Origin: Siminovitchia thermophila
GTDB lineage: Bacteria > Bacillota > Bacilli > Bacillales > Bacillaceae_C
Assembly (NCBI RefSeq): GCF_016909185.1
Contig: NZ_JAFBFH010000029.1
Coordinates: forward strand, 1-64,000
Length of the DNA: 64,000 nt
Direction: 5' to 3'
Shown: in pieces, positions 15,846 to 23,789 of the stretch
Position numbering within the stretch: position 1 is the first letter of the stretch
How the letters are laid out: each line of letters begins with the position of its first letter
The notes under the pieces: generated by a model
The model's database searches: none
What the model was told of the DNA's origin: nothing
What the model saw: only the letters and a program-made list of their open reading frames with translations
Made by a program: the position numbers and the translations under genes

Positions 15846-18416
15846 TCATTTTGCCGCTTTACTATTCTTTCTTCTATTACGAGCAAATAATCCAGCAATA
15901 CCTGCCAGCAGCGCAGTTAATCCTGCTAAGCCTGTGTTAAAAATAGATGTAGCAGTATTTGGTAGCTTTTTTCCACCTTCGTTATTGTCCTTATCAGCTA
16001 AACGCTCTTCAGTGCCAACTCTTTCTTTCCCATTAGAATCGTCAGCATCGGCATCCGCGTCGGCATCGGCATCGGCATCCGCGTCGGCATCCGCGTCGGC
16101 ATCGGCATCCGCATCGGCATCCGCATCTGCGTCGGCGTCGGCATCGGCGTCCGCATCGGCATCGGCATCCGCGTCGGCGTCCGCATCCGCATCTGCGTCG
16201 GCATCGGCATCCGCATCTGCGTCGGCATCTGCATCGGCATCTGCGTCGGCATCGGCATCCGCGTCGGCGTCCGCATCTGCGTCGGCGTCGGCATCGGCAT
16301 CCGCGTCCGCGTCGGCATCTGCGTCGGCATCCGCGTCAGCGTCGGCATCAGCATCCGCGTCGGCATCCGCATCGGCATCCGCATCGGCATCCGCGTCGGC
16401 ATCCGCGTCAGCGTCGGCATCAGCATCCGCGTCGGCATCTGCGTCCGCGTCGGCATCCGCATCGGCATCCGCATCAGCATCCGCGTCGGCATCCGCGTCA
16501 GCATCCGCGTCGGCATCTGCGTCGGCATCGGCATCCGCATCTGCGTCGGCATCCGCGTCAGCGTCGGCATCTGCGTCGGCATCGGCATCCGCATCCGCAT
16601 CGGCATCGGCATCTGCGTCGGCATCCGCATCTGCATCGGCATCCGCGTCGGCATCCGCGTCGGCATCCGCGTCCGCGTCGGCATCGGCATCCGCATCAGC
16701 GTCGGCATCCGCATCAGCGTCAGCATCTGCGTCAGCGTCAGCATCGGCATCTGCGTCGGCATCTGCGTCCGCGTCGGCATCCGCATCGGCATCCGCATCG
16801 GCATCAGCGTCGGCATCCGCATCGGCGTCGGCGTCGGCATCGGCATCGGCATCTGCGTCGGCATCCGCATCGGCGTCGGCGTCGGCATCGGCATCTGCGT
16901 CGGCATCCGCGTCGGCATCGGCATCCGCGTCGGCATCGGCATCCGCATCCGCGTCGGCATCCGCATCCGCGTCGGCATCCGCATCCGCGTCGGCATCGGC
17001 ATCCGCATCCGCGTCGGCATCCGCGTCGGCATCGGCATCTGCGTCGGCATCCGCGTCGGCATCAGCATCCGCGTCAGCGTCGGCATCGGCATCTGCGTCC
17101 GCATCCGCGTCCGCATCGGCATCCGCGTCCGCGTCCGCGTCGGCATCGGCATCCGCGTCGGCATCCGCGTCGGCATCCGCATCGGCATCGGCATCCGCAT
17201 CGGCATCCGCATCAGCGTCAGCATCCGCATCCGCGTCCGCGTCGGCATCGGCGTCGGCATCGGCATCCGCGTCGGCATCGGCATCCGCGTCCGCATCGGC
17301 ATCGGCATCTGCGTCAGCGTCCGCATCTGCGTCCGCATCATCATTTGGATTTTCATGTAGGAAATATGTAGTATTATCTGTACCGTCTAAAATCCTCTTA
17401 CCGTCACCAGTTGTTTGATAAACATCAAATAAGTATATTCCGCTAGGTAAATTCTCAACAGTTTCTTTTAATTTAATCTTTACCGAAAAGCCTTGACGAA
17501 TCCCTATAAGCGCGTGTGATACTAATTCATTTGATGCATAACTAAAATTTCCATTCTTATCATAGATAACAGACTTGAATTTTCCATCTCTTGTTTGAAC
17601 TAATACATCACTAATAAACGGGATTAATTTTTCATCAAGCTTGAATCTAAATTGACCGTCATTGTGCTTGGTTGCATTTAACTTATAATGCATTGTATAT
17701 CTTAACGTTATTTCTGTACCATGAGGATCGTTATCAGCAACGGTATAACCGGAACCAGTTACGAGATTATTATTCTCTCGACTCATGCCACTATCTTTTG
17801 TTTTAAAATAAGCACTGTCTGTCGTATTGACAACGACTCTATTCTCTTTATCAAAAAGGGCAATATCAGCAGTATAAAAATCCTTATCTAAATGTTGAAT
17901 TTCTTTATTCAGCACAATTTTAATATCAAATTGTTGATTGACACCAATAAGGGCTGTACTTAGCACATCGCGGTGATTGATGCTGTATGTACCATCTGCT
18001 AATTTATGCGCTGATATCCATTCCCTACCGACTCTCACCCGTACATCTGAGATGTAATCTTTTAAATCCTCATCAATTGTTAAATTAAAGGTTGCATGCT
18101 TTAATTTAAAAGCCATATTTAATGAATAGTGAGTATAATAAGTTAGATTTACTTCCGATTTTTTCACATGATGGTTTCTAACTTCTAGATGACCATATTT
18201 AATATATTTGTAGTCAATTTCTTCATCATAAATACTAGATGAAAAAGGCTGAATGACAGAATTTGGTGCAGCGGGCATAGACGCCATAGCATTAACAGGA
18301 TTCATTGCCTGAGTCGTGGCTAATAAGGCAACGGCAACCATAGAAGATTTTTTCTTGAAATTTCTTTTATGGTTTTTATTCATTTGTTTTTTGTAATCTA
18401 TGTTTGACTTCCTCAT
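15846..18416 (-). CDS. LPNTAT-anchored surface protein with ~430-residue Asp-Ala repeat
   Basis: 856 residues. A long basic N-terminus with a signal peptide (about 22-45) is followed by two homologous modules of about 140 residues (about 60-205 and 220-355). These share FKLKHATFNLTID/FRFKLDE, a DVRVRVGREWISA/DVLVQTRDGKFKS segment and the ALIGVNQQFDIKI/ALIGIRQGFSVKI motif. Residues about 359-792 are an uninterrupted Asp-Ala dipeptide repeat. After it comes a sorting signal: LPNTAT at about 818, a hydrophobic helix and the basic tail RNRRKNSKAAK. LPNTA-type motifs are used by class D sortases in Bacillus. The DA stretch is a polyanionic stalk analogous to staphylococcal Ser-Asp repeats, and the paired modules are presumably the exposed binding head. 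ATG 18416 is preceded by GAGGAGATAG. No sortase gene is in the window. Confidence 0.85.
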   Translation of the reverse strand: MRKSNIDYKKQMNKNHKRNFKKKSSMVAVALLATTQAMNPVNAMASMPAAPNSVIQPFSSSIYDEEIDYKYIKYGHLEVRNHHVKKSEVNLTYYTHYSLNMAFKLKHATFNLTIDEDLKDYISDVRVRVGREWISAHKLADGTYSINHRDVLSTALIGVNQQFDIKIVLNKEIQHLDKDFYTADIALFDKENRVVVNTTDSAYFKTKDSGMSRENNNLVTGSGYTVADNDPHGTEITLRYTMHYKLNATKHNDGQFRFKLDEKLIPFISDVLVQTRDGKFKSVIYDKNGNFSYASNELVSHALIGIRQGFSVKIKLKETVENLPSGIYLFDVYQTTGDGKRILDGTDNTTYFLHENPNDDADADADADADADADADADADADADADADADADADADADADADADADADADADADADADADADADADADADADADADADADADADADADADADADADADADADADADADADADADADADADADADADADADADADADADADADADADADADADADADADADADADADADADADADADADADADADADADADADADADADADADADADADADADADADADADADADADADADADADADADADADADADADADADADADADADADADADADADADADADADADADADADADADADADADADADADADADADADADADADADADADADADADADADADADADADADADADADADADADADADADADADADADADADADADADADADADADADADADADADADADADADADADADADADADADADADADADADADADDSNGKERVGTEERLADKDNNEGGKKLPNTATSIFNTGLAGLTALLAGIAGLFARNRRKNSKAAK
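16041..17342 (-). repeat. 1.3-kb array of 6-bp units coding for (Asp-Ala)n
   Basis: About 217 hexamers of the type GAYGCN on the coding strand. Every unit keeps Asp-Ala, but GAC/GAT and GCC/GCG/GCA/GCT vary in a non-periodic way, so selection has preserved the peptide while third positions drifted. The GC content is far above that of the neighbourhood. The array leaves open frames on the other strand (Ser-Ala) and in another frame, which are by-products. Length polymorphism by slippage or recombination is expected. Confidence 0.95.
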
Positions 18417-18479
18417 TTAGTTCTATCTCCTCACAGTAGACATGATTAATTACTTGGCTGTGCAAACGTTTCGGGCATA

Positions 18480-19010
18480 TACTGCATCATCACTTCACTA
18501 AAGAAATTTCTTGTTATGAAATGGATAAAGAGGTGCGATTATCTGTACCGTAGAGATTTTCTTACCATTTCCATTTGGGAATATATCATCCGCTTTTTTC
18601 CATTTAAATCTGCCGGAAAAATCTTATGAAGCTGGATTTTTTGTAGAATAGCTAACCTTTCCATCTCCTGTTTTACTGATGATGGAATGGGCCGTTTTTC
18701 AAATGAAAAGATCAATTTGCCGCATTTAACTTATCGTGCAACACATCATTCAAGGTAATTCAGCTCCATTGGATCACGATTAGCCACTGTTAACCTCAAC
18801 CGAACCAGTCACTAATTTGCGATCCTTATGGTTTCCACTTTTCTAACCCTAGAAAAAAGCCATATTTAAAATGTTTCTCATCTACTTTTTCATCGGTAAT
18901 ACGAAATGAAAAAGGTGGAACTTCTGGTGTGGAAGCCATTACATTTGCCGGATAAAATGGGTATTTACGATGATAAGTGCCAAAATAATAGATTGATTAT
19001 TACTAATGAG
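18480..19010 (-). pseudogene. Decayed paralogue of the Asp-Ala surface protein (N-terminal half)
   Basis: The minus strand reads, with several stops and frameshifts, like the N-terminal half of the neighbouring adhesin. YPANVMASTPEVPPFSF..ITDEKVDEKHFKYG matches MNPVNAMASMPAAPN..YDEEIDYKYIKYG. LVTGSVEVN matches LVTGSGYTV. GDGKVSYSTKN and FPNGNGKKISTVQII correspond to the second module and to the YQTTGDGKRILDG segment before the DA repeat. The copy stops where the DA array would begin. An AAAAAAAGGAGG ribosome binding site survives upstream (about 19012-19025), but the start codon is lost. It is evidence of a tandem duplication followed by decay. Confidence 0.7.
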
Positions 19011-19171
19011 CCTCCTTTTTTTTCCATTTAGGTGGACAACTCTTTCACTTCTGCCAAGCTCCAAACAATATACGCGCGCTTTTACTCCTTTCAATAACTA
19101 ATTCGAAAATATTTTAACAAGTTGTACTTGTGAAAATACTCATCAAAAACCTGCCTATTTATATGAAAAAA

Positions 19172-19200
19172 CTAAGCAATAACTAAGCAAAAGTAATTTA
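19172..19200. promoter_or_regulatory. 11-bp-spaced CTAAGCA direct repeats upstream of adhesin pseudogene
   Basis: CTAAGCA at 19172-19178 and 19183-19189, exactly 11 bp apart; a degenerate third (TAATTTA) is at 19194. Identical heptamers with the same spacing occur upstream of the SARP-like regulator gene. SARP/OmpR-type winged helices typically bind heptamer direct repeats spaced 11 bp, one helical turn. The position fits the original promoter of the adhesin copy read on the minus strand. Confidence 0.55.
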
Positions 19201-19230
19201 GCGCAACAAACTGAATTTTAGATATAAAAC

Positions 19231-19761
19231 GGGGCTGGAACATAAGCAAATACGAAACAGCAAAAGGGGCGGGGACAGAACCCTGTAAAAATGAATAAAC
19301 CGCGTGAAATCAAGGTTTTAAATTTGATTTCACGCGGTTTTATGCTCACGATTTTTACGAATATCAATCAGCTTTTAACTTATGTTCCAGCCCCTATTTC
19401 TGTTATAAAAAATCCCAATCATCGCTACGTCAAAATATTTCGCTTATCGCAGGTCTCTTCAGCTTCCTCGGAAAGCAAAAGATCGCTTTCCTGCGGGATC
19501 TTCAGCTCGAGCTATTCCCGCAGGAGTCTACATATGTTGACTACGCTAAATGCTTGCTATACACTAGGACGATTTATCCGGCATGTAAGGTGCCGTAAGA
19601 CTCCCACTTCAAGACCTGAGTTGATACAAAAGGAAAAAACGGCACCTAAATGCCCGATTGGTTCAACTAACATTCAGTAGGAGATGAAAGAAACCTCCTA
19701 CTGAATGAAGTTTCACTTTATTGTTCGTTTTTTCATCAGCTGATTTAGTTGTGGCCCGTCT
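19231..19761. repeat. Repeat family 1, copy with nested family 2 insert
   Basis: Reverse-oriented copy. It starts GGGGCTGGAACATAAGCAAATACGA and ends at GTTGTGGCCCGTC, abutting the stop codon of the regulator gene. Internal hairpins include CCTGCGGGA..TCCCGCAGG, GGTGCCGT..ACGGCACC and CAGTAGGAG..CTCCTACTG. At 19266-19395 the usual ACCGAACAATT palindrome is replaced by a family 2 unit (GGGGCGGGGACAGAACCC..CTTATGTTCCAGCCCC), so one element sits inside the other. An open frame of 129 codons here is not a gene. Confidence 0.75.
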
Positions 19762-19763
19762 AT

Positions 19764-20909
19764 TTATATTTCAGGAGTTTTCACTTGTTTTTCGATCCAT
19801 TTCCTATACCAATCTTTAATATGAGTTGGAGGAACAGTGTTGAATTCGGTTCTAAACATTTCTACCAATTTGGAAAATTGTTTTTCAACATTATAAATGT
19901 CTCCAAGTTTATCGTATATTTTCATTAAAAAATAATATGAATCCGCTAAATAAGGGTTAAGTCTTTGGTTTCTCAATGCTAGTAAAGTAGCTTTTGTATA
20001 CTGCTCGTTGGCAATTAAATATCGAAGTACCTTATTTGAAAAGGCTTGATATAACATTCTTAGACTTTCTTGTTCATTCTCTTTCCATATATACGTTTCA
20101 TCTGCCAAATAGTCACCTGTATACTGATTTATTAATGTTAACGCTTTAGGCAGTGTTTCCTCTGAAATGAAAGGAAGCTCATTAATTCCTGCCACCCATT
20201 CATCAACATCACACTTGACATCATTTAAAATTACTTCATAAGCACTATCTATGCTGATAATTTGAATGTTTGCTCCAATTTGCTTTAATAATTTTCTAAT
20301 TTCGTAGATGCAACTATATAAATTCTCAAAGGCTTTATTGACATCTTCTTCTGGCCAAAGTAATTCAATCAAAACATCTTTTCTCACCATTAATTCGTTT
20401 CTATTTTGAATAAGGAAAGCGAACAATTCCTTTGTTTTCGTTGTTCTCCATCTAACTGGTATAATCTCTTGTTTCTGATCTTTAAAATGTAAATGCTTAA
20501 AACAGCAAACCATATCTACTCTCTCTCTGGGTAAAGAAGTGTTCTTATTTTTCAAAAGACGGTTTACTGTTTTATAAATCCTATTCTTATTATATGGTTG
20601 CAAGATATAGTCAATAGCGCCTAATTCAAATGCATCTACTGCAAACTCCTTTTCTTTGGAAATAAAAACGATCTGTATATTAGGACGTATTTTTTTTAAG
20701 CGTTTAGCAATTGTAATACCGTTTTGTCCAAACACCCATGTTTTTATAAAAGCTATTTCAAAATCTAAGTGTAAATCAGTTAGTTCTTTTTCTAGTTGTA
20801 TTGCACCCGTGTATTTTTTTACTAATTTTAATTGTTTTGTAGAATTTAATATTCGAAATAATAACTCCACATCCTTTTGGTTATCATCTATAATAATATA
20901 TGTCTTCAC
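19764..20909 (-). CDS. SARP-like transcription regulator with degenerate receiver domain
   Basis: 381 residues in three parts. Residues 1-120 are a receiver fold with the acidic pair Asp8-Asp9, but the phospho-acceptor is Lys56 (AFIKTW) and the conserved Lys of the KP motif is Gln104 (ILQPYN), so phosphorylation is unlikely. About 130-225 is an OmpR-type winged helix (LIELLWPEEDVNKAFENLYSCIYEIRKLL). About 230-375 is a bacterial transcriptional activator (BTAD) helical-repeat domain. This receiver-wHTH-BTAD layout is known in Bacillota; loss of the Asp points to control by ligand, partner or level. CTAAGCA direct repeats about 120 bases upstream suggest autoregulation. The start at 20909 has an AGGGGGGGA ribosome binding site. 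Confidence 0.8.
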   Translation of the reverse strand: MKTYIIIDDNQKDVELLFRILNSTKQLKLVKKYTGAIQLEKELTDLHLDFEIAFIKTWVFGQNGITIAKRLKKIRPNIQIVFISKEKEFAVDAFELGAIDYILQPYNKNRIYKTVNRLLKNKNTSLPRERVDMVCCFKHLHFKDQKQEIIPVRWRTTKTKELFAFLIQNRNELMVRKDVLIELLWPEEDVNKAFENLYSCIYEIRKLLKQIGANIQIISIDSAYEVILNDVKCDVDEWVAGINELPFISEETLPKALTLINQYTGDYLADETYIWKENEQESLRMLYQAFSNKVLRYLIANEQYTKATLLALRNQRLNPYLADSYYFLMKIYDKLGDIYNVEKQFSKLVEMFRTEFNTVPPTHIKDWYRKWIEKQVKTPEI

Positions 20910-21029
20910 AATATTTCCCCCCCTATAAAAATTTTATAAAAAATCGCATATTTTTATCTAGATTTATATACTGAATACTAAATAGTTCGGTGAACATAGA
21001 CCAATATACAACAAAAAGGTAAATTTTTT

Positions 21030-21058
21030 CTAAGCATTTTCTAAGCAAAAACTAAATG
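21030..21058. promoter_or_regulatory. 11-bp-spaced CTAAGCA direct repeats upstream of SARP-like gene
   Basis: CTAAGCA at 21030-21036 and 21041-21047 and CTAAATG at 21052-21058, each 11 bp apart. They are the same heptamer and period as at 19172. The spacing and the SARP-type winged helix encoded just downstream on the minus strand make this a strong candidate binding site for that protein. Confidence 0.6.
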
Positions 21059-21119
21059 GCTCCTTATATTAGAGGGTGTTCCCCTCCTTAAAGGCTTGTA
21101 TGTGAAAGGAAATGAATAA

Positions 21120-21159
21120 ACCGCGTAAAATCAACTTTTAAAACTTGATTTCACGCGGT
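21120..21159. repeat. Repeat family 2 copy
   Basis: ACCGCGTAAAATCAA..TTGATTTCACGCGGT hairpin with a short loop, followed by TTCTATTTTTCATCATTTGTAGGAATATC. The downstream text matches the copy at 10208. It stands alone in the 475-base gap between the SARP-like and GbsR-like genes. Nothing else was recognised in 21160-21384. Confidence 0.7.
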
Positions 21160-21384
21160 TCTATTTTTCATCATTTGTAGGAATATCAAATCGCTTTCAA
21201 CTTATCTCCAAAGATTGTGCCATTTTATATATATGGGTTTTGCGGTCATAATGGACGAGCAAACTCGATTTTGATTTGAATTAAAGTTAGCTATAAGTCT
21301 TTATTTTGACTCCTTACTCATTACTAGACAATCGCGCATATGACTCACATTCTTTTCCTGAAACTTCATTCGTTCTTGTATGAG

Positions 21385-21939
21385 TTAAGATTTTTCTATC
21401 TTTTTAAGATCAAAAAGACTTAAATCATTATTTCTTAATAGCTCAACAAATTGTTGAAGCCAATTATAGTATTTGGCACTATGTTTTAGTTTATGTAAGT
21501 CTTTCAAACAAGCTTGTCTTTCTTCCTCCGTGGTTTCTTCAGATAATACAATTTCTGAAAGTGTTGTTATGGCTTCGTTAATTGCTGTTAACATGACATC
21601 GATTTCTCTTTGTAATTTCACAGTGAAAAAGTTACGAAAAGTCTTAAAGAAATCAGTTTCAGCTACATATTGATTTTTTCGATCTTTTTTTTCCTCTAGT
21701 TGCGTAACCATCCCTGAATCGACTAATGATCGAACTGCATAGCTCATATTACTTTTGCTCATATTCATGTAGCCTTTCATCTCTTCAAGTGTTAACGGTT
21801 TCTCTTCAAAAAACATGATACCGTATAATTTTCCAAATGAGTAATTGACACCATATAAATCCATTGTTTGAGCAATCGCGTCTATCACTTTTTCTCTTAA
21901 CTCATTTTGGACGCTTGATTCTTCTTTTTGTTTTTCCAC
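21385..21939 (-). CDS. GbsR/MarR-family transcriptional regulator
   Basis: 184 residues with a MarR-like winged helix (about 20-95): SFGKLYGIMFFEEKPLTLEE, then the recognition region MNMSKSNMSYAVRSLVDSG and the wing EEKKDRKNQYVAE. A helical C-terminal half follows. This is the GbsR pattern, a family in which B. subtilis GbsR represses choline and glycine-betaine genes. No osmoprotectant genes are nearby, so the target may be different or distant. The gene is monocistronic on the minus strand. The first in-frame start, at 21939, follows AAGGAGCG. Confidence 0.85.
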   Translation of the reverse strand: MEKQKEESSVQNELREKVIDAIAQTMDLYGVNYSFGKLYGIMFFEEKPLTLEEMKGYMNMSKSNMSYAVRSLVDSGMVTQLEEKKDRKNQYVAETDFFKTFRNFFTVKLQREIDVMLTAINEAITTLSEIVLSEETTEEERQACLKDLHKLKHSAKYYNWLQQFVELLRNNDLSLFDLKKIEKS

Positions 21940-22694
21940 AATTGAACGCTCCTTTTATCATTTCGTCGATGTGCTAGATCGAATTGACACAACGATTAAA
22001 TACCTCTTTATAAAAATACTTCATACTTCACTATATTTAGAATAATAATTTCATTTCTGTATGTCCACACCCGGCCTTACTTGTAAATCAAATTGTTTTA
22101 GCTGAGGACCCGTCTTTGAAGAACTTATTTTGAAATTAGACGCAGTCATTGTAAAAATGAATTTACAAAAATTTAATTTTATCTACATATATATTTAATA
22201 ATCTAGGAGTACACTGAGATCGTTCAATAAAAATTGAATACATATTAAAAAAGTTATTAAAAAGCACTTTATGATTAAATATTAAATATATATTGAACAA
22301 TAGTCAAGTTATCGAAGGGTGATTATAGTATTCTAAAATAATAATTTCGCGTTCAGTTATATGATGAAAAGTCGGTCTATCATCTCTCTAGTATGTTCTA
22401 TATTATTTTTAAAAACTCGGAAAAGCTCTCCTTTAAAATAGCCGCCGGAGAGGTGATTGCCTGGACAAGCATACACTATCACGTCATTTGGTAAATGGTT
22501 CAGTCCATCCACCGATCAAATATCTGCCGATGGAGCTTTTCAAGACCATGATTTATCAAAGGATCGAATGTAACCTCTGTGATAAACCGGGGATATTACA
22601 ACATAGGAGTTTGATCAGTGGTACGGATCAGGATGAAATCCAATACCATCGGTCAATTTCTGGTAATAACAACAAAGCGTAAGGGGATGTAAGT
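21940..22694. other. Long AT-rich gap before the phosphoester operon
   Basis: No supported gene. It contains Pho-box-like hexamers (listed separately) and an inverted repeat TTCAAT-AAAA-ATTGAA at 22223-22238, a possible operator for the GbsR-like protein. At about 22485-22540 a stretch resembles 11332-11375; its reading VNGSVHPPIKYLPMELF looks like a remnant of a longer protein, possibly a transposase. A 64-codon open frame at 22488-22682 is not supported as a gene. Confidence 0.4.
22162..22199 (+). promoter_or_regulatory. Pho-box-like repeats upstream of phosphoester/phosphonate operon
   Basis: TTTACA (22162), TTTAAT (22172), TCTACA (22182) and TTTAAT (22194), with periods of 10, 10 and 12. 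This resembles the B. subtilis PhoP consensus TT(A/T/C)A(C/T)A repeated about every 11 bp. The region is very AT-rich and about 500 bases from the first gene, so chance is a real alternative. Confidence 0.3.
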
Positions 22695-23789
22695 ATGTCC
22701 AGTATTACACTGAAGAGTTTAACAAAAAAATATGCGAAAGATAGAAATATATTAAATCAATTAAATCTAGAGATTGAGGATAAAGAATTTTTAGTTTTGC
22801 TAGGTCCATCCGGTTGTGGAAAATCCACTTTGCTTCAAATGATTGCGGGGATTGAAGAAGTAACAGAAGGTGAAGTATTCATTGGACAGACGTGTGTCAA
22901 CGATGTTGAACCGAAGGATAGAGGCGTGGCGATGGTATTTCAAAACTATGCCTTATATCCTCATATGACCGTATTTGAAAATATGGCTTACGGCTTGAAA
23001 ATACAAAAAGTGAAAAAAGAAGAGAGAAAAAAAAGAATTGAAGCAGCTGCGGAGATTTTACAAATCACTCCTTTGCTCAAACGTTATCCGAATCAGTTAT
23101 CTGGTGGTCAAAAACAAAGGGTAGCAATTGGTAGAGCCATTGTGAAAGAGCCTAAAGTTTTTTTAATGGATGAGCCATTATCCAATTTGGATGCAAAACT
23201 AAGAAATGAAATGAGAATTGAAATTAAGAAGCTACATGAAAGACTTAATTCCACATTTATTTATGTGACACATGATCAAGTAGAAGCCGTTACTTTAGGA
23301 GATCGTATCGCGATTATGAAAGATGGCGAGTTTAGACAAATTGGCACACCGCTGGAGATCATTGATTGTCCGGCAGATATGTTTGTTGCAAGTTTCATAA
23401 GCTCTCCACCAATCAATTATGTAAATGCAAAACTAACGAAAGAAGACGGAAGCGTCTTTGTAGAGATAGATGGCGCGTCATGGGAAATAACAATGCCTTT
23501 ACAGTTAACAGGGATGTCATTTGGAGATGAAGTGATTGCCGGGATCAGGCCTGAACATTGTTTCATCGCCAACGAAAATGAACATGGACTTTTAATGGAA
23601 GTATTATTTACTGAAATTATCGGTACTGATGTACTTTTACATTTGCAATATAAAAATCAATCTTTTCTTCTAAAGAAAAATCTAGATCAGTTATATGAAA
23701 AGGGGCAAAAAATCAAAGTAGGCATTCATGCCGATAAATTCAATTTATTTCATAAAAGTACTGAAAAGAACTTGAGGGTGTACGAATGA
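22695..23789 (+). CDS. CUT1-type ABC importer ATP-binding protein (MalK/UgpC-like)
   Basis: 364 residues. Walker A is GPSGCGKST (about 37), the Q-loop is VFQNYALYPHMTV, the signature is LSGGQKQR, Walker B is VFLMDEPLSNLD and the H-loop is YVTHDQVEA. A C-terminal TOBE/regulatory domain from about 235 includes IRPEH. This layout is that of ATPases serving sugar, glycerol-phosphate and phosphonate importers of the MalK/UgpC class. It is the first gene of an eight-gene operon and overlaps the next gene by four bases. ATG 22695 is preceded by AAGGGGATG. Confidence 0.9.
   Translation: MSSITLKSLTKKYAKDRNILNQLNLEIEDKEFLVLLGPSGCGKSTLLQMIAGIEEVTEGEVFIGQTCVNDVEPKDRGVAMVFQNYALYPHMTVFENMAYGLKIQKVKKEERKKRIEAAAEILQITPLLKRYPNQLSGGQKQRVAIGRAIVKEPKVFLMDEPLSNLDAKLRNEMRIEIKKLHERLNSTFIYVTHDQVEAVTLGDRIAIMKDGEFRQIGTPLEIIDCPADMFVASFISSPPINYVNAKLTKEDGSVFVEIDGASWEITMPLQLTGMSFGDEVIAGIRPEHCFIANENEHGLLMEVLFTEIIGTDVLLHLQYKNQSFLLKKNLDQLYEKGQKIKVGIHADKFNLFHKSTEKNLRVYE

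Noticed and set aside
16041-17342. CRISPR-like array
   Set aside because: Units are contiguous 6-mers without spacers and are coding.
15934-17418. Plus-strand 494-codon Ser-Ala open frame and an overlapping minus-strand 452-codon Met/Pro/Arg/Thr-rich frame
   Set aside because: Both are read through the Asp-Ala hexamer array. Only the 856-residue frame has a signal peptide, folded modules, a sorting signal and a ribosome binding site.
19291-19680. 129-codon open frame
   Set aside because: Lies wholly inside nested repeat families 1 and 2; the same DNA elsewhere is not open.
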